This document shows, in pieces, positions 56,203-64,000 of a stretch of 64,000 nucleotides of DNA. A program made the translations under genes and the position numbers. The notes under the pieces are model-generated. The model made no database searches and was not told the origin of the DNA. It worked only from the letters and a program-made list of their open reading frames with translations. This stretch comes from Dyadobacter psychrotolerans (GTDB taxonomy: Bacteria; Bacteroidota; Bacteroidia; Cytophagales; Spirosomataceae): the NCBI RefSeq assembly GCF_004349265.1, contig NZ_SMFL01000006.1, positions 124,001-188,000 on the forward strand, read 5' to 3'. How positions within the stretch are numbered: position 1 is the first letter of the stretch; each line of letters opens with the position of its first letter.

Positions 56203-56616
56203 TTATCTTCGGCTTTCCATAAATGACTGAAGAATAATGGTAGCGCTGATCTTATCAATGTTTCCCTTTTCACGTCTGTCGCTCTTTTTTGTTCCGCTTG
56301 CGATCATGGATTGCAAAGCCATGGAAGACGTAAAGCGCTCATCGTGTGTGTGTACGGGTGTATCCGGAAAACTTTTTTTTAGCAACTTTACAAAAGATTG
56401 AACCCTGGGCGCGTTATCGCTGTCTGTATTATCAAGCCTGCGTGGCATACCAACGACAAAAGCTTCAACAGATTCGCTTAACGCGTATTTTTTTAAAAAA
56501 TCCAACAGGTCATGCGTTCTGACGGTTTCCAATGCTGTTGCGATAATTTGCAAGGGATCAGTTACTGCCAGGCCTGTGCGCTTAGCTCCATAATCAATGG
56601 CTAAAATACGGGGCAT
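56203..56616 (-). CDS. ruvX: Holliday junction resolvase-like protein RuvX/YqgF
   Basis: A 137-residue RNase H-fold protein of the YqgF family, associated with 16S rRNA 5' maturation and proposed as a Holliday-junction resolvase. The family start ILAIDYGAKRTGLAVTD, central VVGMPRRLDN and C-terminal VHTHDERFTSSMA, plus KISATIILQSFM, are all present. A TATCTTTG box on the minus strand (56640-56647) lies 24 bases upstream of its start. It is divergent from recJ. Confidence 0.93.
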   Translation of the reverse strand: MPRILAIDYGAKRTGLAVTDPLQIIATALETVRTHDLLDFLKKYALSESVEAFVVGMPRRLDNTDSDNAPRVQSFVKLLKKSFPDTPVHTHDERFTSSMALQSMIASGTKKSDRREKGNIDKISATIILQSFMESRR

Positions 56617-56691
56617 CCTTAATAAACGTTAATATTTTGCAAAGATAAGACGTTTCGTTTAGCTTTCCCTGATTCCCGGACTGTTACCTGA

Positions 56692-56725
56692 TTTGATACA
56701 CACATTATATTAAACATTATCTTTG
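56692..56725 (+). promoter_or_regulatory. recJ promoter, probably leaderless
   Basis: TTTG at 56692-56695 and TATCTTTG at 56718-56725, separated by 22 bases, match the Bacteroidota promoter. The ATG of recJ is at 56731, only five bases after the -7 box, so the transcript should begin at or next to the start codon. Confidence 0.55.
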
Positions 56726-56730
56726 CCACC

Positions 56731-58443
56731 ATGATCGACAAACGCTGGATATATCACCCTGAATTTACCTCCGAACAAACCCAAACCACAACTGAACTGG
56801 CCGAAGCGCTGAAAATTAATACTGCTTTGGCTACGCTTCTGGTTCAGCGGGGAATCTCAGATTTCGAAGAATCAAGGTTATTTTTTCGTCCTGACCTGAC
56901 TCATCTGCATGACCCGTTCTTAATGCAGGACATGGACATTGCAGTAAAGCGTTTGGCGGAAGCCGTGACCAATGGAGAAAAAATACTGGTTTATGGTGAT
57001 TATGATGTAGACGGGACTACCTCGGTGACTTTGTTTTACGGATTTTTACAAAAGATATATGACAAACTGGACTATTATATTCCTGACCGGTATAATGAAG
57101 GTTACGGAGTTTCCTGGCAAAGTATTGATTGGGCCCAGGAAAATGGTTTCACGTTAATCGTAACACTCGACTGTGGAATAAAGTCTGTAGATAAGGTAGA
57201 AGAAGCAAAAAAGCGGGGTATTGACTTCATCATATGCGATCACCACAGGCCAGGCGATGAATTGCCACCTGCAGTTGCAGTCCTGGATCCGAAACGAAAT
57301 GATTGTGCTTATCCATATAAAGAACTAACCGGCTGCGGAGTTGGCTTTAAGTTTCTTCAGGCTTATTGTATTGCGGAAGGAATCGATCAAAACATTCTTT
57401 TTGAATATCTCGACCTTCTGGTTGTAAGTATTGCAGCCGACATCGTACCCATTACGGGCGAAAACCGGATTTTATCCTATTATGGATTGTTGAGGCTAAA
57501 TAGCGCTCCCAGGCCCGGAATTAAAGCATTGATAAAAATTGCGGGAATGGCTGGGGTGCTGGATATTACAAATGTTGTATTTGGTCTTGGCCCGAGAATA
57601 AATGCTGCCGGTCGGATTAAGCATGCGAAAGAGGCAGTCCGGCTACTTTTGTCGGAGGAAGAACTTGAGGCCGATGAATTTGCCCAGGAAATTAACAGAC
57701 ATAACAGCGACAGGAAGAACTTCGATTCCAGTATTACGGAAGAGGCTCTTTTAATGATTGAAAACGATGCCTGGTTTACAGAGGCAAAAAGTACGGTACT
57801 ATATAAGGAAGACTGGCATAAAGGCGTGATCGGAATTGTGGCCAGCAGGTGTATAGAAAAATATCACCGCCCTACAATTATTTTAACTCAGTCGCATGGT
57901 AAAGCAGCAGGCTCGGCAAGATCTGTTCCCGGATTCGATGTTTATGAAGCCATTGAAGAATGTGCTGACTTACTTGAGCAATTCGGAGGTCATACGTTTG
58001 CAGCCGGCCTTACTTTACCGATACAAAATGTGGAAGCTTTCAGAAAACGTTTTAATGAAATTGTAAGCAGCCGCATACAGCCCGAGCAGCTTGTGCCTAT
58101 GATCAATATTGATCTGTCACTTGACCTTGAAAGCATCACCACAAAATTTTACAACATATTAAGGCAGATGGGTCCTTTCGGACCTGGCAACATGACGCCT
58201 CTGTTTGAAAGTAAATATGTTTCTATTGAAGGGATGCCTGTAATTATGAAGGAGAAACACATCAAGTTTAATGTAAAACAAAAAGGTTCGGCAACTTTTA
58301 CTGCCATCGGTTTCGGCATGTCACATTTTTATACTGAACTTGTGAACGGACGCCCTTTTTCAATCTGTTACAATCTGGAAGAGAATAACTTTCGTGATAA
58401 AAAAACGTTACAATTATTTTTAAAGGATATAAAACTTCATTGA
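56731..58443 (+). CDS. recJ: Single-stranded-DNA exonuclease RecJ
   Basis: RecJ is a 5'-3' single-strand exonuclease used in recombination and mismatch repair. The 570-residue length is typical. The DHH-family motifs are present: DYDVDGTTSVTLF (about residue 90), DCGIKS, ICDHHRPG and ADIVPITGENR, then the DHHA1 domain with GSARSVPGFDVYEAI and GGHTFAAGLT. A C-terminal OB-fold (about 460-570) ends the protein. It is followed by lptB with a 35-base gap, so the two may share a transcript. Confidence 0.96.
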   Translation: MIDKRWIYHPEFTSEQTQTTTELAEALKINTALATLLVQRGISDFEESRLFFRPDLTHLHDPFLMQDMDIAVKRLAEAVTNGEKILVYGDYDVDGTTSVTLFYGFLQKIYDKLDYYIPDRYNEGYGVSWQSIDWAQENGFTLIVTLDCGIKSVDKVEEAKKRGIDFIICDHHRPGDELPPAVAVLDPKRNDCAYPYKELTGCGVGFKFLQAYCIAEGIDQNILFEYLDLLVVSIAADIVPITGENRILSYYGLLRLNSAPRPGIKALIKIAGMAGVLDITNVVFGLGPRINAAGRIKHAKEAVRLLLSEEELEADEFAQEINRHNSDRKNFDSSITEEALLMIENDAWFTEAKSTVLYKEDWHKGVIGIVASRCIEKYHRPTIILTQSHGKAAGSARSVPGFDVYEAIEECADLLEQFGGHTFAAGLTLPIQNVEAFRKRFNEIVSSRIQPEQLVPMINIDLSLDLESITTKFYNILRQMGPFGPGNMTPLFESKYVSIEGMPVIMKEKHIKFNVKQKGSATFTAIGFGMSHFYTELVNGRPFSICYNLEENNFRDKKTLQLFLKDIKLH

Positions 58444-58478
58444 ACTATCCCCTCAACAAAATTTTGATCTGAATACTA

Positions 58479-59213
58479 ATGATATTAAGAACCGAAAACC
58501 TTGTTAAAAAATATGGCCCGAGGCTTGTTAACAACAATGTAAGCTACCAGGTTGAACAAGGTGAAATTGTGGGTTTGCTGGGGCCAAACGGTGCAGGTAA
58601 AACAACATCGTTTTATATGGCTGTCGGCCTGGTAAAACCGAACAGCGGAAAAGTTTATCTGGACGACAAGGATATTACTAGTCTGCCGATGTATAAACGT
58701 GCACGGCTGGGACTTGGCTATCTTGCCCAGGAAGCATCGGTTTTTCGTTCTTTGACGGTGGAGGAAAATGTCAGGGCTGTTCTGGAAATGACGAATTTAT
58801 CCAGAAACGATCAAAAGCTGAAAGTGGAGGAGCTGCTGGAAGAGTTTCATTTGCAGCATGTGAGAAAAAGCAAAGGGATGGTATTATCCGGCGGCGAACG
58901 CAGGCGTACGGAAATTGCCCGTGCTCTGGCTGTGGATCCCAAATTTATTTTGCTCGATGAACCATTTGCCGGTGTGGATCCGATCGCGGTTGAAGATATT
59001 CAGAGTATTGTTGCCAAGTTGAAACACAAGAATATCGGTATCCTGATTACGGATCACAACGTAAATGAAACGCTCTCGATCACTGACCGCGCTTATCTTT
59101 TATTTGAAGGAAAAATATTAAAACAAGGCAGCGCTGAAGAACTTGCAGAAGATGAAGTAGTACGCAGGGTTTATCTTGGACAAAATTTTGAGCTGAAAAG
59201 GAAATTCGTTTAG
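58479..59213 (+). CDS. lptB: LPS export ABC transporter ATP-binding protein
   Basis: LptB energises the LptFG transporter that extracts LPS from the inner membrane. The 244-residue protein has Walker [11 protein letters not shown] (about residue 34), a Q-loop in [13 protein letters not shown], signature LSGGERRR, Walker [13 protein letters not shown] and the switch His in [11 protein letters not shown]. The LptB marks are the [13 protein letters not shown] and the ending [10 protein letters not shown]. LptF and LptG are elsewhere. It is transcribed with or after recJ. Confidence 0.95.
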   Translation: MILRTENLVKKYGPRLVNNNVSYQVEQGEIVGLLGPNGAGKTTSFYMAVGLVKPNSGKVYLDDKDITSLPMYKRARLGLGYLAQEASVFRSLTVEENVRAVLEMTNLSRNDQKLKVEELLEEFHLQHVRKSKGMVLSGGERRRTEIARALAVDPKFILLDEPFAGVDPIAVEDIQSIVAKLKHKNIGILITDHNVNETLSITDRAYLLFEGKILKQGSAEELAEDEVVRRVYLGQNFELKRKFV

Positions 59214-59303
59214 ACATAGAAAAGGGAACGCTCACCGGCATTCCCTCTCTTACAATTATTCACCATGAACTGTATTTACTAGATTAACGTCGAGGTAAAC
59301 CTC

Positions 59304-59450
59304 TTATTTCTTAGGGCATTTTTTACAATGCTTTCCTTTCTTTTTATATTTTTCACAGCACTTCTTGAAAACACATTCATCGTTCCCAATAAGGGTTTTC
59401 GACCAGAAGTCATTTTGATCAGAAATAGTTATCGGCTCGCTGAATATCAC
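59304..59450 (-). CDS. Tiny Cys-rich basic protein (48 aa, GTG start)
   Basis: A 48-residue open frame that starts at GTG (59450) and ends in a striking Cys/Lys-rich tail: a Cys in DECVF, then KKCCEKYKKKGKHCKKCPKK. The spacing C-x4-CC-x9-C-x2-C suggests a metal (zinc or iron) knot. An upstream stop allows no ATG in frame, so the start is less certain. Its coding-like composition and clear separation (54 bases past lptB is the first plausible limit) support a real gene. I recall short KCC/CP-tailed proteins in Cytophagales but cannot name the family. Confidence 0.5.
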   Translation of the reverse strand: MIFSEPITISDQNDFWSKTLIGNDECVFKKCCEKYKKKGKHCKKCPKK

Positions 59451-59592
59451 TGTGCTGATTGTTTTATGTTAATGCTGAGACAAATGTAGTACCTATTTAG
59501 AATCGTTCAAAACATTTTAAATATTTATTTTGAAGAAATCTAAATAAGTGAATTCGAGATTTATAAAATCAGGTGTTATCTCCAGGCAAAAC

Positions 59593-60297
59593 TTACTGGA
59601 TTTTTTCCCAAATTTCATGAATTGACTTTCCATCACTGCTTTTTCCGCTGTGATCCCAACGGCCGTTTTGAAGTTTCCAGTCAAATTTCAGACTTGTACC
59701 TACACGGTTATTGTCTTTTGAGAAAAACTGAATACTCTCGGTGTATTTTCCATCTTTGGCGGTATAAGTTCCGCCTCCGGTTGCATAAAACCCTTTAACT
59801 GCCGGATCAATCGCAAACCACTGAAATCGTGTTCCTGATAGTAACTTAAGTGTTTTTCGGGTGCCTTCCTGATGAATTTTTACCAACTCTCCCTGCCCGC
59901 CGTTAGCGCGCTCAGTAATGTGCCAGGCCCCGGCCATAGGCGCAATGGCATCAGCATCTACACGCATCCAAACCATTGCTTCCTCATAACGAAGTGTAAG
60001 AATATCATCTTTTTTGGTGACTGTAAATACAATAGGTATACCAATCTTAGCGGTATCGGCGGAATTAAATTCCGGCGTATAGGTCATTTGATCACCACTT
60101 AGGGTGAAAGGACCGCCTTCGGCTCTTTCGAAATATTTATTTTGAACACTATATGAAGCTATGCATAGATAATTATCAGCTACGATGAGCGTGGACGTAC
60201 TGCCTGTTGGCTCCTGCGATTTCCATGCACCTTTAGGAGCCTGCGCCCTGGCAAAAGTACCCAGAAGACATAACCCGGCCAGAAGTAAAGTTTTCAT
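59593..60297 (-). CDS. Secreted protein of unknown function
   Basis: A 234-residue protein with a signal peptide (about 1-18, ending ARAQ) and a mature part of beta-rich repeats: GAWKSQEPTGSTSTLIVAD and later AGAWHITERANGGQG share a G-x-W start, suggesting two lipocalin-like or similar barrels. The tail GRWDHSGKSSDGKSIHEIWEK ends the chain. The family is not known to me. Such proteins in Bacteroidota are exported to the periplasm. It lies between the Cys-rich gene and recO on the same strand. Confidence 0.72.
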   Translation of the reverse strand: MKTLLLAGLCLLGTFARAQAPKGAWKSQEPTGSTSTLIVADNYLCIASYSVQNKYFERAEGGPFTLSGDQMTYTPEFNSADTAKIGIPIVFTVTKKDDILTLRYEEAMVWMRVDADAIAPMAGAWHITERANGGQGELVKIHQEGTRKTLKLLSGTRFQWFAIDPAVKGFYATGGGTYTAKDGKYTESIQFFSKDNNRVGTSLKFDWKLQNGRWDHSGKSSDGKSIHEIWEKIQ

Positions 60298-60374
60298 TGT
60301 ATATACGTTTTTTGTTGCAAGAAACTTTTAACAAAATTATGCCAGCGAAATATATCTGCATCCGATTGACCAGT

Positions 60375-61070
60375 TTACCTTAAAACCTCACTTAACACTT
60401 CGAGTGACCGGATCTCTCCCAGCTGGTCAATATGGATTTTATAGAAGAATAGTATTTTTTCTAAAATTGAAATTCGCCTTGTTCTGTCCAACGTCACAAG
60501 AGTGCCATAACCGCCTTGTAAAAGTTTCTCGGTTGCATCCAATTCGGTCTTGTCGGCAATCTGCGGAAAATGGTGGCTTTTGATTTCTCTTTCCAGATCA
60601 TGCAGATTTTCAATTCCAAAACCGAGATAGGAGGCAAGCTGAAGTAGAAACTGAATATGGAAGTTTTCAAAACCTTTATCGGCTTCATCAAGATAAAGTA
60701 CCGAATGTTCAATAAACTCAAACAATGGTTCATTTGCTTCTTCTTCCTTTAGAGTCTTACCCAGGATCTCCGTTACGAACAATGCCAGGCTTGATTTAGT
60801 AACATGATAAGGCAGGCTGGCAAATGGATGAAAACATTTTATTTCCGAAATCCTGTGAACATTGTCCTGCTTTCCTTTGTGGTAGACAACCAGATCAAGC
60901 AAGGTCAAAGGCTGAAAAAGTGCGATCCGGTTGGTTTTAGAACTGCTGCTACGAACTCCGTTTATGATATAACTTTGTATGCCAAAAAGCTCCGTATAAA
61001 TTTTGGCAATAATAGAAGATTCGCGATACCTGATGTAGCTTAGGGCAATTCCTCTGGTTTTATAAAGCAT
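60375..61070 (-). CDS. recO: DNA repair protein RecO
   Basis: RecO loads RecA on gaps with RecF and RecR. The 231-residue protein has the N-terminal OB-fold (KTRGIALSYIRYRESSIIAK, then GIQSYIINGVRS) followed by an all-helical C-terminal half with LLQLASYLGFGIENLHD. The zinc-binding cysteines known from some RecO proteins are lacking, as usual in Bacteroidota. The start MLYKTRGIAL matches the family. It is divergent from the amidophosphoribosyltransferase-like gene with a 328-base spacer. Confidence 0.9.
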   Translation of the reverse strand: MLYKTRGIALSYIRYRESSIIAKIYTELFGIQSYIINGVRSSSSKTNRIALFQPLTLLDLVVYHKGKQDNVHRISEIKCFHPFASLPYHVTKSSLALFVTEILGKTLKEEEANEPLFEFIEHSVLYLDEADKGFENFHIQFLLQLASYLGFGIENLHDLEREIKSHHFPQIADKTELDATEKLLQGGYGTLVTLDRTRRISILEKILFFYKIHIDQLGEIRSLEVLSEVLR

Positions 61071-61255
61071 AACATTTTTACTTAAAAGCCTTGATTTAAA
61101 AATTTGTCAGAAAATCGCCAAACTTTATTTGGTTGCGACAATTAGAACAAACCGGGGTTTTATTTATAATATATTTATTGCATTGTGCCCGTTTCTCGCA
61201 TAACTGCAATTTCGATGCGAACCAGCTTATTTATACCGTTCAAAAATAGAAGGAG
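61071..61255. other. Intergenic region between recO and purF-like gene
   Basis: No coding content or hairpin of note. It must contain the recO promoter; no consensus pair is visible on that strand. Confidence 0.3.
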
Positions 61256-61291
61256 TTTGAAGATTTTTAAGGGAAAGGATTCGTATCTTTG
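61256..61291 (+). promoter_or_regulatory. Possible promoter of the PurF-like gene
   Basis: TTTG (61256-61259) and TATCTTTG (61284-61291) are 24 bases apart, one more than the usual maximum. The leader would be about 100 bases, long enough for a regulatory structure, but none is recognised. Confidence 0.42.
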
Positions 61292-61398
61292 TACAAGGTA
61301 GCGAACTAAACGACGTATTTCATTCGTTACCCACATATTAAAAAGGAATAAGCTTTGCAGACAGCAAACGAACATATTTCCAACCTATTATTCTTCTC

Positions 61399-63291
61399 AT
61401 GAGCGACGCCATTAAGCATGAGTGTGGAATTGCACTCATCCGTCTTCGAAAACCATATCAACACTACATCGACAAGTATGAAACACCGCTTTATGCCGTG
61501 CACAAACTTTCGGTAATGATGGAAAAACAGGTAAACCGGGGACAGGATGGAGCCGGAGTAGCCAATATCAAAATTGATGTTCCGCCAGGAAAGCGTTATA
61601 TCAGCCGATACAGATCCGTAGAGCCTCAGCCACTTACAGATATATTTTCCAAAATACACAAGAAATTCCGCAAAGGACTTAAGAACAACCGCGACCGTGC
61701 TTCCGACGCAAAATGGCTTCAGGAAAATCTTGCGTTCACGGGTGAGGTGTGGCTGGGACATTTGCGCTATGGTACACACGGAACCAACGAGGTAGAAAAC
61801 TGCCACCCAATGCTTCGTCAAAGCAACTGGAGGAGCCGCAATCTGGTCATGGCCGGTAACTTTAACATGACCAATGTTGACGAGCTTTTCGGCAAACTGG
61901 TTTCGTTGGGACAGCATCCGAAAGAGAAAGTGGATACTGTTACGGTAATGGAAAAAATTGGACATTTCCTGGATGAAGAAAACCAGCGTGTGTTCGAACG
62001 TTTCAAAGGAATTTATGAAAATCCGGTACTTTCTGATGTAATCGAAGAAAATATTGATCTTCAGCGCCTGCTGTACAGATCATGCCGCGACTTCGATGGC
62101 GGTTATGCGATGTGTGGTCTTACGGGTTATGGCGCTTCGTTTGTGATCAGAGATCCTGCAGGAATTCGCCCTGCTTTTTATTATGCTGATGACGAGGTGG
62201 TGGTGGTTGCATCTGAAAAACAGGCTATCAAAGCTGCTTTTAACGTAGATTATGGCCAGATTAAAGAAATCACTCCTGGTTCGGCCCTGATTATTGACAA
62301 ACACGGAGAATATAACGAATTCCCGATTCTTCCTCAGCTTGAGAAACGCTCATGCAGCTTTGAAAGAATTTATTTCTCCCGCGGTACCGATCCGGATATT
62401 TATTACGAACGCAAACAATTAGGTAAATTATTGATTCCTCAGATTTTGAAGGAAATCAATTATGACCTTGAAAATACGATCTTCTCATACATACCGAATA
62501 CTGCCGAAACGGCATTTTTAGGAATGATCGAAGGTTTGGAGGAATACCTTTCCAAGAAGCGAAAACAGGCTATTATGGAAGGAATTCTATTCGAAGCGGA
62601 TCTCGAAAGGGTTTTGTCTTTCAGGCCAAGGATTGAAAAGCTGGTTACCAAAGACGTAAAATCCAGAACTTTCATTACCGCTGACGCACTCCGTGATGAC
62701 ATGGTTTCGAGTGTATATGATACCACGTTCGAAGTTGTTCGAAAAAATGTGGATACAGTTGTAATTATTGATGACTCGATAGTTAGAGGAACTACGCTGG
62801 AAAAAAGCATTTTAACGATGCTGGACCGTTTAAGTCCGAAGAAAATTGTTGTCGTTTCTTCTGCTCCGCAAATTCGTTTCCCGGATTGTTATGGAATTGA
62901 CATGTCAAAAATGAAGGATTTTGTCGCTTTCCGTGCCGTGCTGAAGTTACTGGAGGACCGTGATATGGAATATCTTTTGGAGGACGTTTATACACAAAGC
63001 GTTACTTCAATTGCGACCAAAAATCCGTATCACACGAACTATGTAAAAGCACTTTATGATCCTTTCACAGACAAAGAAATTTCTGATAAAATCGCGGAAA
63101 TAATTCGTCCAAAAGATTTAAATGCAGAGGTTTCAGTGATATTCCAGACAGTGGAAAATCTGCACAAGGCCTGCCCTAATCACTTGGGAGACTGGTATTT
63201 CACAGGAAATTATCCGACCATGGGCGGAAATAAGGTTGTGAACAAGGCATTTGCCAATTCTCATGAAGGTAAATTGGAAAGAGCCTATTAA
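61399..63291 (+). CDS. Amidophosphoribosyltransferase-like protein, long form
   Basis: A 630-residue relative of PurF, which makes phosphoribosylamine from PRPP and glutamine. The nucleophile Cys follows a short leader (HECGIALI, C9), and the glutaminase domain has RGQDGAGVA, GHLRYGTHG and NFNMTNVDEL. The phosphoribosyltransferase PRPP loop is intact as VVIIDDSIVRGTT (about 455-467). Length exceeds the 470-510 of typical PurF because of insertions in both halves (for example about 68-110 and 345-420). Bacteroidota often hold this long version beside a normal purF; its exact role is not established here. Confidence 0.85.
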   Translation: MSDAIKHECGIALIRLRKPYQHYIDKYETPLYAVHKLSVMMEKQVNRGQDGAGVANIKIDVPPGKRYISRYRSVEPQPLTDIFSKIHKKFRKGLKNNRDRASDAKWLQENLAFTGEVWLGHLRYGTHGTNEVENCHPMLRQSNWRSRNLVMAGNFNMTNVDELFGKLVSLGQHPKEKVDTVTVMEKIGHFLDEENQRVFERFKGIYENPVLSDVIEENIDLQRLLYRSCRDFDGGYAMCGLTGYGASFVIRDPAGIRPAFYYADDEVVVVASEKQAIKAAFNVDYGQIKEITPGSALIIDKHGEYNEFPILPQLEKRSCSFERIYFSRGTDPDIYYERKQLGKLLIPQILKEINYDLENTIFSYIPNTAETAFLGMIEGLEEYLSKKRKQAIMEGILFEADLERVLSFRPRIEKLVTKDVKSRTFITADALRDDMVSSVYDTTFEVVRKNVDTVVIIDDSIVRGTTLEKSILTMLDRLSPKKIVVVSSAPQIRFPDCYGIDMSKMKDFVAFRAVLKLLEDRDMEYLLEDVYTQSVTSIATKNPYHTNYVKALYDPFTDKEISDKIAEIIRPKDLNAEVSVIFQTVENLHKACPNHLGDWYFTGNYPTMGGNKVVNKAFANSHEGKLERAY

Positions 63292-63308
63292 AATATAATA
63301 ATTAAATC

Positions 63309-63339
63309 AAAGCCGTTCTTTAACAGGACGGCTTTTTTT
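63309..63339 (+). terminator. Intrinsic terminator of the PurF-like gene
   Basis: AAAGCCGTTCT pairs with AGGACGGCTTT (one wobble) and continues as seven T residues, 18 bases after the stop. Confidence 0.88.
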
Positions 63340-63413
63340 ATGTAAAAAACGGAACAACATCTGACTGATATGCAGATTTGCCTAAATTGCATCCTTAAAT
63401 CAACTAAATCCTT

Positions 63414-63935
63414 ATGAACATTAAATACATACTTTCTTTTTTCCTGGTTTTGTCTGTGATCACCGTTACGCAAAGTTCTGCACAAACGACTGCAAAGCCC
63501 GGAACGCTGAACGATATCAGTTTCCTGAATGGCCGCTGGAAAGGAATCTACAACGGTGGACCGATTGAGGCATCCTGGACTGCACCGGAAGGAAATAACA
63601 TAGCTGGTTTTATCAGGATGATAAAAGATGACAAACCGGCACTTTATGAATTGTTTGCATTTGAACAAACTGAAAAAGGGCCGGTTGCACATGTAAAACA
63701 TTTTAAGCCGGGTATGATCTCTCTTGAAGAAAAAGAAGTATCAGATACCTACAACTTCATCGAAGCAAAGAAAAACCAGGCTTTATTTGAAAAAGATGAC
63801 ATTTCGGTACGTATCATTTACGAGCTGCGTAAACAAAATCAACTGGTAATTCAGCGGGGAAAACTGGAAGAGGTTGCCGGCGGAACTCCAAAATGGACTT
63901 TCATCGACCTTTTTATCTTCAACAGAATTCCTTAA
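63414..63935 (+). CDS. DUF6265-like secreted protein
   Basis: A 173-residue exported protein with a signal peptide (about 1-24, SSAQT). The mature chain is a lipocalin-like beta barrel of the DUF6265 type, shown by FLNGRWKGIYNGGPIEASWT and the following AGFIRMIKDDKPALYELFAF. The function is unknown; homologues are widespread in Bacteroidota and other soil bacteria. It stands alone after a terminator. Confidence 0.8.
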   Translation: MNIKYILSFFLVLSVITVTQSSAQTTAKPGTLNDISFLNGRWKGIYNGGPIEASWTAPEGNNIAGFIRMIKDDKPALYELFAFEQTEKGPVAHVKHFKPGMISLEEKEVSDTYNFIEAKKNQALFEKDDISVRIIYELRKQNQLVIQRGKLEEVAGGTPKWTFIDLFIFNRIP

Positions 63936-63942
63936 CAGGTTT

Positions 63943-64000
63943 TTACAAAATCTGATTAAATACCCTTTTATCCGTAATCCTTCCGCGATGCTCTTCCAGA
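63943..64000 (-). CDS. Possible 3' end of a gene entering from the right
   Basis: On the minus strand an open frame runs in from the edge and ends LEEHRGRITDKRVFNQIL before a stop at 63943-63945. The amino-acid make-up looks coding and the stop sits 8 bases from the convergent gene's stop. Too short to identify. Confidence 0.35.
   Translation of the reverse strand, partial: LEEHRGRITDKRVFNQIL

Noticed and set aside
59222..59251. Imperfect hairpin (GGGAACGC...GCATTCCC) just after lptB
   Set aside because: One mismatch in the stem and no T-run; may help end lptB transcription but unsupported.

Overview
The window looks like chromosomal DNA from a Bacteroidota bacterium, most likely of the order Cytophagales and resembling Dyadobacter or Spirosoma. 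This placement is inference from gene content, not a database match. The supporting features are promoters of the TTTG / TAnnTTTG type, almost no Shine-Dalgarno sites, secreted proteins with type IX secretion (T9SS) C-terminal domains, an ExbB-ExbD-ExbD-TonB cluster, a short NuoG, DUF349 and BatD proteins, and a long amidophosphoribosyltransferase-like protein. About 53 protein genes are supported. I see no rRNA, tRNA, CRISPR array, prophage or intact insertion sequence.

Layout. 1-5 kb: hexuronate catabolism (uxuA-uxaC), an ECF sigma factor without an adjacent anti-sigma gene, and a LacI-type regulator preceded by an array of GGAAC/GTTCC half-sites. 5-10.5 kb: a DUF349 protein, the ABC-F translation factor EttA, a REP-like repeat cluster, then three small accessory genes. 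10.6-18 kb: valS, a sensor histidine kinase divergent from a secreted protein, and adk-obgE. 18-23.6 kb: two tandem paralogous secreted SGNH/sialate-esterase-like proteins with T9SS tails, one carrying an expanded Ig-like repeat array. 23.7-31.8 kb: respiratory complex I genes nuoA to nuoJ behind a clear promoter; nuoK-N do not follow. 32-41.4 kb: gcvP, a membrane metallophosphoesterase, YqgE, a gamma-carbonic anhydrase, DedA, an Uup-type ABC-F protein and several small proteins. 41.5-47.5 kb: a SUMF-domain protein with a Gfo/Idh oxidoreductase, then batD-aroC-apbE. 47.8-53.8 kb: a Ton-type operon (exbB-exbD-exbD-tonB-small membrane protein-PstS-like lipoprotein-TPR protein). 54.4-64 kb: gatC, an omega-amidase-like nitrilase, def, ruvX, recJ, lptB, a tiny Cys-rich protein, recO, a PurF-like enzyme and a DUF6265 protein.

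Most of the window is ordinary core genome. The complex I genes, the Ton cluster and the housekeeping genes (valS, adk, obgE, gatC, def, recJ, recO, lptB, aroC) form conventional transcription units closed by clear hairpin terminators. I found no convincing new multi-gene defence or biosynthetic system. The points most worth a second look are the phased operator array before lacI, the REP-like cluster at 8.1-8.4 kb, the repeat expansion in the tandem esterases, the incomplete nuo operon, a PstS-like protein built into a Ton operon, an overlooked 48-residue Cys-rich gene near 59.4 kb and a possible leaderless recJ transcript.
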